Part shown: piece after piece, positions 1 through 10,152 of the stretch
How positions within the stretch are numbered: the stretch's first letter is position 1
Layout of the letters: each line of letters opens with the position of its first letter
NCBI RefSeq assembly: GCF_003063245.1
Contig: NZ_MUXE01000004.1
Span: 124,001-188,000 of the forward strand
Length of the DNA: 64,000 bases
Direction: 5' to 3'
Source: Arcobacter caeni
GTDB lineage: Bacteria > Campylobacterota > Campylobacteria > Campylobacterales > Arcobacteraceae
The notes under the pieces: generated by a model
Seen by the model: only the letters and a program-made list of their open reading frames with translations
The model's database searches: none
What the model was told of the DNA's origin: nothing
Program-made: the position numbers and the translations under genes

Positions 1-16
1 CTAACAAATAGTTTTA

Positions 17-22
17 TATAAT
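17..22 (+). promoter_or_regulatory. -10 box, likely purH promoter
   Basis: A consensus TATAAT sits 66 bases before the purH ATG. No convincing -35 is visible, which is normal for sigma70 promoters of Campylobacterota. A Shine-Dalgarno-like AAAGGG precedes the start codon. The upstream gene lies outside the window, so read-through from it cannot be excluded. Confidence 0.5.
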
Positions 23-88
23 CACGGCTAATGAAAAAAACAAAATTGCTTTAAAGTGATTAAATACATTATCAAAGGGTATGCATAA

Positions 89-1621
89 ATGAGAGCATTA
101 ATTAGTGTTAGTGACAAAAGTGGTGTTGAAAATTTTGCCAAAGAGCTTATAACATTAGGTTATGAAATCATTTCAACAGGTGGAACATATAATAAGTTAA
201 AAGATGCAGGAATTGCTGTAATTGAAGCAAATGAAGTTACAAAATTTCCTGAGTGTTTTGAAGGAAGAGTTAAAACTTTAAATCCTTATATTCATGGTGG
301 AATTTTACATAGACGAGATAAACAATCTCATCTTGACCAAGCTCGTGAGTTAGGTGTTGAGGGAATTGATTTAGTTTGTGTAAATCTTTATCCATTTAAA
401 GCAACTATTGAAAAAACTGATGACTTTGAAGAGATTATAGAAAACATTGATATTGGTGGACCAGCGATGGTGCGAAGTGCTGCGAAAAACTTCGATTCTG
501 TTATTATTGTTACTGATGTAATTGATTATGATTTAGTTTTACAAAATCTTAAAAATGATACAAACACTGTTGAATTTAGAAGAGATATGATGATAAAAGC
601 TTATGAACATACAGCTGCTTATGATTCAATGATTGCAAATTATATGAACAAAAGATTTAATGGTGGATTTGGAGCAAAACAATTTATCGTAGGTTCTAAA
701 GTATTTGATACAAGATATGGAGAAAATCCTCATCAAAAAGGTGCTTTATACGAATTTGATACACAGTTTTCAAATAAATTTAAAACTATAAAAGGTGAAG
801 CATCATTTAATAATATGGGTGATATTTCAGGAGCTGCAAAAATTGCTGCTGCTTTTGGAAAAGATAAAGCTGTTTGTATTGTAAAACATGGAAATCCTTG
901 TGGATTTGCTATTAAAGATACACTTTTAGACTCTTATGTTGAAGCACTTAAATGTGATCCTGTTTCTGCATTTGGTGGAGTTGTTGCAGTTAATGGATGT
1001 GTTGATAAAGAACTTGCAGAAAAAATGAATGAAATTTTCTTAGAAGTTATATTTGCAGCTAGTTTTACTCCCGAAGCTGTTGCTGTATTTGATTCTAAAA
1101 AAAGAATTAAACTTTTTGAGCAAGGAACAACATATTTAGAACTTGCAAATGATATTATTGACTTCAAAAGAGTTGATGGTGGATTTGTATTCCAAGATGC
1201 TGATAAAGTAAAAGAAGATGAAGTTAGAAGTTCTGAATTAAAATCAAAAAGAATCGCAACGGAACAAGAAGTAAAAGATATGGAAATCGCATATAAAATT
1301 GCTAGTTTAACAAAATCAAACTGCGTAGTTTATGTAAAAGATTCTGCAATGGTAGCCGTTGGTATGGGAATGACTTCAAGAGTTGATGCTTCTAAAGCTG
1401 CTTTAAGAAAAGCAGAAGATATGGGAATAGATGTTACAGGTGCTGTTTTAGCTTCTGAAGCATTTTTTCCATTTAGAGATAGCATTGATGCAGCAGCAGA
1501 GGCTGGTGTTAAATGTGTAATTGAACCAGGTGGAAGTATCAGAGATGATGAAATTATTGAAGCTGCAAATGAGTTTGGTATTGCTTTATATTTCTCAGGG
1601 ATTAGACACTTTTTACACTAA
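89..1621 (+). CDS. purH: Bifunctional AICAR formyltransferase / IMP cyclohydrolase
   Basis: PurH carries out the last two steps of purine synthesis in the cytoplasm: formylation of AICAR with 10-formyl-tetrahydrofolate, then ring closure to IMP. The 510-residue length is normal for the family. The N-terminal ~145 residues form the MGS-like cyclohydrolase domain (ISVSDKSG at the start, STGGT near residue 30). The rest is the transformylase domain, with the Lys-His pair of KHGNPCG at residues 266-267 matching the known catalytic pair. The end (FSGIRHFLH) is typical. The gene stands alone with its own promoter and a strong hairpin behind it. Identity is secure. Confidence 0.97.
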   Translation: MRALISVSDKSGVENFAKELITLGYEIISTGGTYNKLKDAGIAVIEANEVTKFPECFEGRVKTLNPYIHGGILHRRDKQSHLDQARELGVEGIDLVCVNLYPFKATIEKTDDFEEIIENIDIGGPAMVRSAAKNFDSVIIVTDVIDYDLVLQNLKNDTNTVEFRRDMMIKAYEHTAAYDSMIANYMNKRFNGGFGAKQFIVGSKVFDTRYGENPHQKGALYEFDTQFSNKFKTIKGEASFNNMGDISGAAKIAAAFGKDKAVCIVKHGNPCGFAIKDTLLDSYVEALKCDPVSAFGGVVAVNGCVDKELAEKMNEIFLEVIFAASFTPEAVAVFDSKKRIKLFEQGTTYLELANDIIDFKRVDGGFVFQDADKVKEDEVRSSELKSKRIATEQEVKDMEIAYKIASLTKSNCVVYVKDSAMVAVGMGMTSRVDASKAALRKAEDMGIDVTGAVLASEAFFPFRDSIDAAAEAGVKCVIEPGGSIRDDEIIEAANEFGIALYFSGIRHFLH

Positions 1622-1630
1622 CAGTTAATA

Positions 1631-1682
1631 AAATAACATCATAAATTTAGGTAAATTTATGATGTTATTTGAATAATTTTTT
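1631..1682 (+). terminator. Terminator after purH
   Basis: A perfect 18-bp inverted repeat (arms 1631-1648 and 1653-1670, 4-base loop AGGT) begins 9 bases after the purH stop. It is followed, after a short gap, by a T-run at 1677-1682. The stem is long but AT-rich and the T-run is slightly displaced, so its efficiency is uncertain. Confidence 0.7.
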
Positions 1683-1716
1683 GCTATACTCTAACAATTT
1701 CATTTAGAGGTAAAGC

Positions 1717-4335
1717 TTGAATTATTCAAATAAAACTAAAATTCTACTACTACTTATAATTTTACTTTCTCAAACATTATTTGCAAAAGAGCTAAAAAAA
1801 GTTACTCTTCAATTATCTTGGTTAGACCAATTCCAATTTGCTGGATATTATATGGCAAAACAAAAAGGTTTTTATGAAGAATTAGGGCTTGATGTTGAAA
1901 TAAAACCTTTTGAATTTGGTATTGATATTCCAAAAGAAGTAAATGATGGAAAAATAGATTTTGCAGTAGGGCGTGAAACTTTAATTTTAGAGCGAATAAA
2001 AAATCCAAATATAGTTGCTTTGTATGCTTTATTTCAATCTACACCTTTAATATTAATAAGTACAAAAGAATCAGGAATTAATAGTATAAATGATTTTTCC
2101 AATAAAAGAATAATGACAACTATTGATGATGCAAGTGAAGTTTCATTAAAAGCGATGATTGCCTCAAATAAAATAAAACTTGAAAATCTTACTTTTTTAA
2201 AACATACTCATAATATTGATGATTTAATAAATAAAAACACTGATGTTATTTCTGCATATATTTCAAAATCTCCATATATTTTGCAAGAAAAAGGCGTTGA
2301 ATATAACATTTTTGACCCTAAAAAGTATAATTTTGATATGTATAGTGATATGTTATACACAAATCAAAATATTATAAATTATGATTTAAATACGGTTTTA
2401 TTATTTAAAAAAGCTTCATTAAAAGGTTGGGAATATGCTTATTCAAATCTTGAAGAAAGTGTAGATGTAATATATGATAAATACAATACTCAAAATTTAC
2501 AAAAAAATGAATTACTATATGAAGGAAAAGAGTTAAAAAAATTATCTTATTTTAAAACTTCAAATTTAGGTGAAATTAGAAAAGATAAAATTCAAAGAAT
2601 TTATGATTTATATAATGTTATGGGATTAGTTCCAAAAGCTATAAATTTAGACAATTTTATTTTTGATATTAATAGTTTGAATGATTTTACTTTTTCGCAA
2701 GAAGAGAATAAATATATTGAGCAAAAAGATAATATAAAGATGTGTGTAATTCCAAATTCTATGCCATATAGTGATATAAAAGATGGTAAAGCTATAGGAT
2801 TTGTTGCTGATTATATAAGTTTAATTGAAAAAAAGATAAAAAAACCAATAGTCTTGATTCCCACAAAAAGCTGGGCAGAATCTTTTGAGTTTGCAAAAGA
2901 GAGAAAATGTGATATTTTATCTTCTGCAATGTGGACAAAAGAGCGTGAAAATCAATTTACTTTTACAAAATCTTATATAGATATACCTTTTTTGCTTTTA
3001 ACTAAAAATGGTAATTCTTTTATAAATAATTTATCAAGTATAAAAAATAAAAAAATTTCGATTGTTGAAGATTATGCAATTGTAGAAATATTGAAAAACA
3101 AATATAAAGACATAGAATTTGTAACTGTTAAGAATATAGATGAGGGATTAGAAAAAGTTTTAAGAAATGAAACTTTTGGTCATATAGATGCAATCTCAAC
3201 AGCTTGGTATAAGTTGCAAACAAAATATTTAACACAACTTTCTATTTCTGCAAAATTAGATGAAGTTTCAAAATTTTCAATTGCTGTAAGAAGTGATGAT
3301 AGTATTTTATACGAAATCTTGCAAAAAGCAGTTTTAAGTATTGATGATTTTGTAAAAGAGGAATTACTTAATAAATGGGTATCAGTTGAGTATAAAAAGG
3401 AGTTTGATTACTCTATTTTATGGAAAATTTTATTTGTTCTTCTTGTAATTATCATAGCTGTGGTTTATAAACAAATACTTTTAAGAAATGTAAATAACTC
3501 TTTAAAAGAAAAAGTAGAAGAAAAAACAAAAGAGTTAAGACAAATAAATAGTGAACTAGAAATTAGAATCAAAGAAGAAGTAGAAGAAAATTTGAAAAAA
3601 GACAGACTTTTATCTCAACAACAAAAAATGGTTTCAATGGGACAAATGATTGAAAATATAGCTCATCAATGGAGACAACCACTATCTTTGATTACAACGG
3701 GAGTAAGTGGAATTAAATTGAAAAAGCAGTTAAATGATTTGGATGATGATTTCTTTTATGATACTTTAGATTCAATTTTAAATACTTCGAAATATTTATC
3801 AAATACAATTGATGATTTTAGATATTTTTTTAAACCACAAAAAGAAAAAGAGATTTTTTATTTAGAAGAATGTTGTAGAAAAACTATAGACTTGATGAAT
3901 CCAAATTTTTTGAATAAAAATATTCAAATAAATTATAAAATGGAAAATATTCAAATTTCAGGATATGAAACTGAATTAATTCAAGTTTTAATTAATATTT
4001 TAAATAATTCAAAAGATGCATTAGAACTTTTAAATGATGAGAAACTTATATTTATTGATATTTTTATGGAAAATGAAAAAGCTATTATTGAAATAAAAGA
4101 TAATGCTGGTGGAATAAATGAAGAAATTATGGATAAAATTTTTGAACCTTATTTCACAACAAAACATCAATCTCAAGGAACAGGAATAGGTTTATTTATG
4201 TGTAAAGAGATAATAAATAAGCATATGAATGGACAAATGAATGTTTCAAATAAAAGTTTTGAATATAAAAATGAGATTTATAAAGGTACTTTAACTAGAA
4301 TTACTTTAGAAAATATAGTAATAAAGGTTCAATAA
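1717..4335 (+). CDS. Sensor histidine kinase with NMT1-like and SBP_bac_3 sensor domains
   Basis: A membrane histidine kinase of 872 residues. An N-terminal signal sequence (about residues 7-23) leads into an NMT1/ThiY-like periplasmic binding domain (about 25-300; the LQLSWLDQFQFAGYY start is typical of pyrimidine-precursor binders). A second binding domain of the SBP_bac_3 type follows (about 345-560). One membrane helix lies near 567-587, then a coiled coil. The kinase core has the Campylobacterota HQWRQPL motif with phospho-acceptor His650, an N box (INILNNSKDALE), DNAGG and GTGIGLFM. Translation starts at a TTG with GAGG six bases upstream. There is no response regulator next to it, so its partner is encoded elsewhere. 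The ligand is unknown. Both sensor types normally bind small nutrients, and using them as kinase input is inference. Confidence 0.88.
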   Translation: MNYSNKTKILLLLIILLSQTLFAKELKKVTLQLSWLDQFQFAGYYMAKQKGFYEELGLDVEIKPFEFGIDIPKEVNDGKIDFAVGRETLILERIKNPNIVALYALFQSTPLILISTKESGINSINDFSNKRIMTTIDDASEVSLKAMIASNKIKLENLTFLKHTHNIDDLINKNTDVISAYISKSPYILQEKGVEYNIFDPKKYNFDMYSDMLYTNQNIINYDLNTVLLFKKASLKGWEYAYSNLEESVDVIYDKYNTQNLQKNELLYEGKELKKLSYFKTSNLGEIRKDKIQRIYDLYNVMGLVPKAINLDNFIFDINSLNDFTFSQEENKYIEQKDNIKMCVIPNSMPYSDIKDGKAIGFVADYISLIEKKIKKPIVLIPTKSWAESFEFAKERKCDILSSAMWTKERENQFTFTKSYIDIPFLLLTKNGNSFINNLSSIKNKKISIVEDYAIVEILKNKYKDIEFVTVKNIDEGLEKVLRNETFGHIDAISTAWYKLQTKYLTQLSISAKLDEVSKFSIAVRSDDSILYEILQKAVLSIDDFVKEELLNKWVSVEYKKEFDYSILWKILFVLLVIIIAVVYKQILLRNVNNSLKEKVEEKTKELRQINSELEIRIKEEVEENLKKDRLLSQQQKMVSMGQMIENIAHQWRQPLSLITTGVSGIKLKKQLNDLDDDFFYDTLDSILNTSKYLSNTIDDFRYFFKPQKEKEIFYLEECCRKTIDLMNPNFLNKNIQINYKMENIQISGYETELIQVLINILNNSKDALELLNDEKLIFIDIFMENEKAIIEIKDNAGGINEEIMDKIFEPYFTTKHQSQGTGIGLFMCKEIINKHMNGQMNVSNKSFEYKNEIYKGTLTRITLENIVIKVQ

Positions 4336-4398
4336 ACTTTATTTAGTATGTAATAATCTTTAGATATAATTGCCAATAAAATACAATTAGGAAAGCTA

Positions 4399-5670
4399 TT
4401 GACTTGGTTAGAACTTGATAAAGAATATGTTTGGCATCCTTATAACTCACTTCCGTCTAAAACAAAAATATTACCCGTAATTTCTACAAATAAAACTTCA
4501 ATTTTTTTAGAAACAGGAGAAGTTTTAATTGATGCCATGAGTTCGTGGTGGAGCGCAATTCATGGATATAATCACCCAAAATTAAATGATGCTTTAAAAA
4601 AACAAGTTGAAATTATGCCTCATATTATGTTTGGAGGACTAGCCCATGAACAAGCTAGTTTACTTTCTAAAAAACTAGTAGATTTAACAGGACTTCATAG
4701 TATTTTTTTATGTGATAGTGGCTCTGTTTCAGTTGAAGTTGCACTAAAAACTGCAATTCTTTATCAAAAAGCAAAAGGTTTAAAAAAATATAAATTTTTA
4801 GCTCTTGAACACTCTTATCATGGTGATACTTTAGGTGCTATGAGTGTTTGTGATCCACAAAATTCTATGCATAGTATTTATGGTTCATATATGAGTGAGC
4901 ATATTTTCACAAAAGCTCCTAAATTAGGATTTTTTAGTAATTGTGAAGAAGAAATAAAAGTTTTAGAAGATAACTTTGAAAAATATCATAAAGAAATAGC
5001 AGGTTTTATTGTTGAACCAATTGTTCAAGGTGCTGGTGGAATGAGAATATACAACCCTCAATATCTAAAAAAAGCACGAGAATTATGTACAAAGTATGAT
5101 GTGTTATTAATTGCAGATGAAATAGCAACAGGTTTTGGACATACAGGACTTATGTTTGCCTATGAACACGCAGATATTAAACCTGATATTCTAACCATTG
5201 GAAAAGGCTTAACAGGCGGTTATATGACAATGGCTGCTATGATTACTACAAGAAATGTAAGTGAAATTATATCAAACAGTGAAATTGGAGTGCTTATGCA
5301 TGGACCAACTTTTATGGCAAACCCATTAGCTTGTAGTGTTGCAAATGCTAGTATTGATTTATTATTAGAATCAAACTGGCAGGAAAATGTAAAAAATATA
5401 GAATCTATATTTTCAGCTGAGTTAAAAGCTGCAAAAGAGTTAAAGTTAGTAAAAGATGTAAGAAATATTGGAGCTATTGGAATTATTGAATTAAAAGATG
5501 ATAGTTATGCACAAGAAGTACAAGATTATTGTGTAAAAAATGGTGTTTGGATAAGACCATTTGGAAAACTGATTTATTCAATAGTTGCTTACACAATAAA
5601 AGAAGAAGATTTAAGAATAATAGTAAAAACAATGATAAATGCAATTAAAAATATAAAAGAAAAAAAATGA
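4399..5670 (+). CDS. bioA: Adenosylmethionine-8-amino-7-oxononanoate aminotransferase
   Basis: BioA is a PLP enzyme of biotin synthesis that moves an amino group from S-adenosylmethionine to KAPA, giving DAPA. The 423 residues show the class III aminotransferase layout: WHPYNS near the start, SSWWSAIHGYNHP (BioA-specific), the SGSVSVE and SYHGDT motifs, IADEIATGFG, and the PLP lysine K269 in TIGKGLTGG. The start is a TTG preceded by AGGAAAG. The next gene overlaps the stop by four bases. The biotin ligase gene birA lies 35 kb away, so the pathway is scattered. Identity is secure. Confidence 0.95.
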   Translation: MTWLELDKEYVWHPYNSLPSKTKILPVISTNKTSIFLETGEVLIDAMSSWWSAIHGYNHPKLNDALKKQVEIMPHIMFGGLAHEQASLLSKKLVDLTGLHSIFLCDSGSVSVEVALKTAILYQKAKGLKKYKFLALEHSYHGDTLGAMSVCDPQNSMHSIYGSYMSEHIFTKAPKLGFFSNCEEEIKVLEDNFEKYHKEIAGFIVEPIVQGAGGMRIYNPQYLKKARELCTKYDVLLIADEIATGFGHTGLMFAYEHADIKPDILTIGKGLTGGYMTMAAMITTRNVSEIISNSEIGVLMHGPTFMANPLACSVANASIDLLLESNWQENVKNIESIFSAELKAAKELKLVKDVRNIGAIGIIELKDDSYAQEVQDYCVKNGVWIRPFGKLIYSIVAYTIKEEDLRIIVKTMINAIKNIKEKK

Positions 5671-6323
5671 AAAAAGAAAATTTAAAAAAGTTAATATCAA
5701 ACTTACCAAAACATCCAAATATTCTAGGAAGAGAAAGATTTTTCAATAGTGCGGTTTTAATTCCTCTTATAAAAATAAAAGGTGAATATCATTTATTATT
5801 TCAAAAAAGAGCAGCAAATATTAGACAAGGTGGAGATATTTGTTTTCCAGGTGGTGGCTTTGAAATAGGTGTTGATAAAAGTTTTAAAGATACAGCTTTA
5901 AGAGAAACTTTTGAAGAGCTAGGAATTAAGAAAAAAGATATAAAAGTTTTAGGACAACTGGATACTTATGTAGCTCCAATTGGTGCAATTATTGAATCTT
6001 TTGTTGCAAAGGTAAAGAAAAAAGCTTATAAAAATATGAATGTAGATTTTAATGAAGTTGAAAAAACTCTTCTTATTCCTCTTTCATTTTTTAAAGAACA
6101 TGATGCACAAGAATATACTTTAGCTCAAGAAATTCAACCTTATAAAATTAATGAAAATGGTGAAAAAGAGATTTTCTTTCCAGTTGAAGAATTAGGACTT
6201 CCTGATGCTTATAAAAAACCATGGGGAAATAAAAGACATAAAGTTTGGGTTTATAAATATGAAGGTGATGTTATTTGGGGAATTACTTCTGTGATTATAA
6301 AAGATTTATTGGAAAAATATTAA
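5667..6323 (+). CDS. Nudix hydrolase, CoA pyrophosphatase-like (NudL family)
   Basis: A 218-residue Nudix enzyme. Before the Nudix box it has the extra motif of CoA pyrophosphatases (LLFQKRA, then IRQGG and CFPGGG), and the box itself reads ALRETFEELGI around residues 85-95. Family members cleave CoA to 4'-phosphopantetheine and 3',5'-ADP. The Glu expected earlier in the classic Nudix box is not at its usual place, as in other NudL-type proteins. The ATG overlaps the bioA stop (ATGA), so the two are translationally coupled. The FAH-family gene follows one base after its stop. Substrate is inferred from family only. Confidence 0.82.
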   Translation: MKKENLKKLISNLPKHPNILGRERFFNSAVLIPLIKIKGEYHLLFQKRAANIRQGGDICFPGGGFEIGVDKSFKDTALRETFEELGIKKKDIKVLGQLDTYVAPIGAIIESFVAKVKKKAYKNMNVDFNEVEKTLLIPLSFFKEHDAQEYTLAQEIQPYKINENGEKEIFFPVEELGLPDAYKKPWGNKRHKVWVYKYEGDVIWGITSVIIKDLLEKY

Positions 6324-6324
6324 A

Positions 6325-6939
6325 ATGAATAAAATCTTATTTGAAAATAAAGAGATATTTCCATCAAAAGTTGTATGTATTGGACGAAACTATATTGAAC
6401 ATATAAAAGAGTTGAAAAATGAAGTTCCAGAAGATATGGTCTTTTTTATAAAACCAAATTCGGCAATTTCAAATAGATTAGTTTTTCCAAAAGAGCAAAA
6501 ATCTTGTCATTATGAAGCTGAAATTTCATTTTTAATTGAAGACAATAAGATTATAGCTATTGGATTTGGACTTGATTTAACACTTAGAGAAATTCAAAGT
6601 AAATTGAAACAAAAAGGTCTTCCATGGGAGAGAGCAAAAGCTTTTGATGGTTCAGCTGTATTTTCTAAATTTATAAGTTTTAAAGAAGATATATCGAAAT
6701 TAGGAATCGAACTTTATAAAAATGGTGAATTAAAACAAAAAGGCGATATTTCTATGATGATAAATAAACCTTTTTCAATTATAAAAGAAGCGAATACTTT
6801 TTTGAGTCTTGAAGATGGAGATATTTTGATGAGTGGAACACCAGCTGGTGTTGGCGAATTTAAAATAGGTGATATTTTTCTTGGGAAATTATTATTTGAT
6901 AATAAAAATATTCTAGAAATGGAGTTTATTGTTAGTTAA
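6325..6939 (+). CDS. Fumarylacetoacetate hydrolase (FAH) family protein
   Basis: A 204-residue single-domain FAH-fold protein, like YcgM or human FAHD1 and slightly shorter. Visible signatures are VVCIGRNYIEHIKEL at the start, FFIKPNSA, the metal-binding acidic residues around HYEAEISFLI, KAFDGSAVF and the end motif GDILMSGTPAGVG. Members act as acylpyruvate hydrolases or oxaloacetate decarboxylases. The substrate here cannot be read from sequence. The gene follows the Nudix gene after a single base, so it closes the bioA-nudix-FAH operon. Confidence 0.85.
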   Translation: MNKILFENKEIFPSKVVCIGRNYIEHIKELKNEVPEDMVFFIKPNSAISNRLVFPKEQKSCHYEAEISFLIEDNKIIAIGFGLDLTLREIQSKLKQKGLPWERAKAFDGSAVFSKFISFKEDISKLGIELYKNGELKQKGDISMMINKPFSIIKEANTFLSLEDGDILMSGTPAGVGEFKIGDIFLGKLLFDNKNILEMEFIVS

Positions 6940-6960
6940 AAAAAGAGTATTTTTTTATGT

Positions 6961-6966
6961 TATAAT
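6961..6966 (+). promoter_or_regulatory. -10 box upstream of the hybrid kinase operon
   Basis: TATAAT lies 30 bases before the ATG of the hybrid kinase gene, after a run of T residues. It would drive the three-gene signalling operon that follows. No -35 is recognisable. Confidence 0.5.
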
Positions 6967-6996
6967 AATTAATATTAACTTTAAGTTAGGCTTAAG

Positions 6997-9900
6997 ATGA
7001 AATATTTAATTATTCTAATTTTTTTTGTTTCTACACTTTTCTCAAATATACAAAATAATCAATCACTTTTTACTCAAGAAGAACTAGAATGGATAAAAAA
7101 TAATCCAACTGTAAAAGTTGGAATTGATGCAAACTGGCCACCTTTTGAGTATATGAATGATAAAGGAGAATATCAAGGAATAGCTTCTGATTATTTAAAT
7201 ATACTTAGTAATTATACTGGCTTAAAATTTGAACTAAATGCAAGTGATTGGTATAGCGTAATCTCACAAATCAAAGATAAAAAATTAGATATGTTATCTT
7301 GTGTTGCAAAAACACAAGATAGAGAAGAATATTTAAATTATACAACTGCATTTTTAAATATTGATGTTGTTGTTATTGCAAAAAAAGAATTAAAAATCAC
7401 AAACTTTGATGAAATAAAAAATTATACAGTTGCTGTTCAAAAAGGTAATTTTGTTTATGAAAAAGTAATAAAAAAATATCCCAATATAAAATTTGTTTTT
7501 GCCTCATCAAATAAAGAAGCATTTGATATGGTGTCTTATGGCAAAGCTGATATTTTTATTGGAAATATGCCTGTGTTTTCGTACTTTGTAGAAAAAGAAA
7601 TGTATACAAATATTGAAGTTAAATTCAAAGCAGAATTTGACAAAATTGATTTATCAATGGCTGTTTTAAAAGAAAATAAAACTTTATTTAATATTATTCA
7701 AAAAGTTATGCCTTTAATTATTGAAGAAGAAAAAGAGAAAATAAATAAAAAATGGATATTTGAAACAGAAAAAGAAAAACAAGCAATTAATTTTACAAAA
7801 GAAGAAATAAAATGGATAAAAGAAAACCCAAAGATTAAAATTTCAGGAGATGCCTTTTGGCCTCCTTACTCTTTTTATGATGAAAATGCAAAGTATATAG
7901 GAATAATTCCTGATATTGTTGATGAAGTATTTAAGCATACTAGTTTTGATTTAGAATATATAAAAACTAATTCTTGGTCTGATACGATTAATTTAATAAA
8001 AGATAAAAAGATTGATTTAATTGATGCAATATCTTATTCTCCATCAAGAGGAGAATATTTGAATTTTTCTAATAAATATATCGGTGCTGAAATAGTAATA
8101 ATTGCAAATAATAAAGAAAACAATTATATTAACTCTTTTAATAACATTATTGATAAAAATATAGCAAGTGTAAAAGGTTATTCAATAATAGAAGAGATAA
8201 AACGAGATTTTCCTCAAATTAAAAATATCAAAGAGTATGATAATTCATTGGAAGGTTTAAAAGAATTGTCAAATTCTCAGATTGATTATTTTATTTTAGA
8301 TATTCCATCTTTTGAATTTTATAGTAAAAAATATGGTTTGAGTAATTTAAAAATCGTAGGACCAACAGGTTATAACTATAATTATGGCTTTGGTATAAAT
8401 AAAGATAATCAGCAATTAGTTTCTATTTTAAATAAATTATTGAATAATATTTCAGTAGAAAAGAAAGATGAAATTTATAGAAAATGGATAAAAATAGATT
8501 ATAAACAAAAGATTGATTATGACTTAATTTGGAAAATATTAAGTATTTCATTAATTATTTTATCTGTTATATTTTATTGGAATAGAAAACTAAAACAAGA
8601 GATTAGTGAAAAAGAAAAAATCCAAGAAAAGCTAGAATTAGAACAAAATAATATAAAAGCTTTAAATGAAGAGTTAAAAAAAGCAAAAGACATAGCAGAA
8701 AATATATCAAAACAAAAAAGTGAATTTTTAGCAAATATGAGTCATGAAATAAGAACGCCAATGAATTCAGTAATAGGTTTTACAGAAATTTTGGATAAAG
8801 AAATAACAAATCCTCTACATAAAGAGTATTTAGAGTCAATAAAAAAAGGTGGGAATGCGCTTTTACGAATTATAAATGATATTTTAGATTTATCAAAAAT
8901 TGAAGCTGGAAAACTTGAAATAAGAAATGAATCACTAAATCCAACAAATATTTTTTTAGAAATTGAATCAATATTTCATGCAAAAATAATAAGTAAAAAT
9001 ATCATATTTATAGTTGATATTGATAAAACAATTCCTAAATATATAATAATTGATGGAGTTAGAATCCGACAAATTTTATTTAATCTAATTGGAAATGCAA
9101 TTAAATTTACTCAAAATGGTTATATAAAACTAAAAGTTGAAAATGTTTATAAAGATAATATTAAAAGTAAAATCGACTTAATTTTTAGTGTTGAAGATAC
9201 AGGAGTTGGAATAGATGAAAAGAACTTAGAAAGTATTTTTAATGCTTTTGAACAACAAGAAAATCAAGATGTTGCTAAATATGGGGGAACAGGATTAGGT
9301 TTGGCCATTTGTACAAAACTAGTTAAAATGATGAATGGAGAAATAAAAGTAGAAAGTAAAAGAAATAAAGGTTCAACTTTTACTGTAATTTTTAGAGATA
9401 TTCCAGTCAGTGCCATCGAAGTTGAGGTAGTTTCTTCAAAACTAAAAGCTTCAAATATTGTATTTGAAAAAGCTGTTATACTTGTAGTTGATGATATTTT
9501 AGAAAATAGAAAGTTGGTACAAGCTAGTTTAAAAGATTTTGATATTGATTTAATAATGGCACAAAACGGTCAAGAAGCAATTGATTTATTAAAAAATGTA
9601 AATGTAAATTTGATATTAATGGATTTAAGAATGCCTGTTATGGATGGATATGAAGCAGCTACAATTATTAAAAGTGATGAGAGATTAAAAAATATTCCTT
9701 TGATTGCATTAACAGCTTCTGTTATGGGAAAAGATTTGGAAAAAGTATCAGAATTTGGTTTTGATGGATATTTAAGAAAACCAGTAATTATAGATGATTT
9801 GATTGAAGAATTAGCCAAATATTTAAAATATCATACTATTTATGAAGAGATAAAAGAAGAAAATAATTCAAGAATTATAGATTTAGAAAAATTAAAAATA

Positions 9901-10152
9901 GTAATTAATGAGTTAGAAAATGCTTTAAAACAAGAGTGGTTAGATATAAAAGATAAAGGAGATTTTTCTTTAATAGAAGAGTTTGCTTCAAAATTATGTG
10001 AATTAGCATTAAAAGAAGATATTTATTTATTAAAAGATTATTCTACTGAAATAATGAAAAATATAGAATCTTTTGATATAGAAAAAGTTGATTATTTAAT
10101 GAATACATATTTAGAATTAATAGATAATTTAAAGGCTAAACTTGGAAACTGA
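6997..10152 (+). CDS. Hybrid sensor histidine kinase with tandem SBP_bac_3 domains and receiver
   Basis: A 1051-residue BvgS/EvgS-like hybrid kinase. After a signal sequence come two tandem periplasmic SBP_bac_3 domains (about residues 25-250 and 265-500), both opening with an EE..WIK.NP motif. One membrane helix lies near 510-530, followed by a coiled coil. HisKA has phospho-acceptor His583 in MSHEIRTPMN. The ATPase domain shows LFNLIGNAIKF, EDTGVGID and GGTGLGLAI. A receiver domain carries Asp876 in LILMDLRMP. The C-terminal ~95 residues are helical and sit where an Hpt domain would, but contain no histidine, so they cannot act as a classic phosphotransfer module. The next gene begins inside its last codons. 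Tandem venus-flytrap input suggests nutrient sensing; the ligand is unknown. Confidence 0.9.
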   Translation: MKYLIILIFFVSTLFSNIQNNQSLFTQEELEWIKNNPTVKVGIDANWPPFEYMNDKGEYQGIASDYLNILSNYTGLKFELNASDWYSVISQIKDKKLDMLSCVAKTQDREEYLNYTTAFLNIDVVVIAKKELKITNFDEIKNYTVAVQKGNFVYEKVIKKYPNIKFVFASSNKEAFDMVSYGKADIFIGNMPVFSYFVEKEMYTNIEVKFKAEFDKIDLSMAVLKENKTLFNIIQKVMPLIIEEEKEKINKKWIFETEKEKQAINFTKEEIKWIKENPKIKISGDAFWPPYSFYDENAKYIGIIPDIVDEVFKHTSFDLEYIKTNSWSDTINLIKDKKIDLIDAISYSPSRGEYLNFSNKYIGAEIVIIANNKENNYINSFNNIIDKNIASVKGYSIIEEIKRDFPQIKNIKEYDNSLEGLKELSNSQIDYFILDIPSFEFYSKKYGLSNLKIVGPTGYNYNYGFGINKDNQQLVSILNKLLNNISVEKKDEIYRKWIKIDYKQKIDYDLIWKILSISLIILSVIFYWNRKLKQEISEKEKIQEKLELEQNNIKALNEELKKAKDIAENISKQKSEFLANMSHEIRTPMNSVIGFTEILDKEITNPLHKEYLESIKKGGNALLRIINDILDLSKIEAGKLEIRNESLNPTNIFLEIESIFHAKIISKNIIFIVDIDKTIPKYIIIDGVRIRQILFNLIGNAIKFTQNGYIKLKVENVYKDNIKSKIDLIFSVEDTGVGIDEKNLESIFNAFEQQENQDVAKYGGTGLGLAICTKLVKMMNGEIKVESKRNKGSTFTVIFRDIPVSAIEVEVVSSKLKASNIVFEKAVILVVDDILENRKLVQASLKDFDIDLIMAQNGQEAIDLLKNVNVNLILMDLRMPVMDGYEAATIIKSDERLKNIPLIALTASVMGKDLEKVSEFGFDGYLRKPVIIDDLIEELAKYLKYHTIYEEIKEENNSRIIDLEKLKIVINELENALKQEWLDIKDKGDFSLIEEFASKLCELALKEDIYLLKDYSTEIMKNIESFDIEKVDYLMNTYLELIDNLKAKLGN

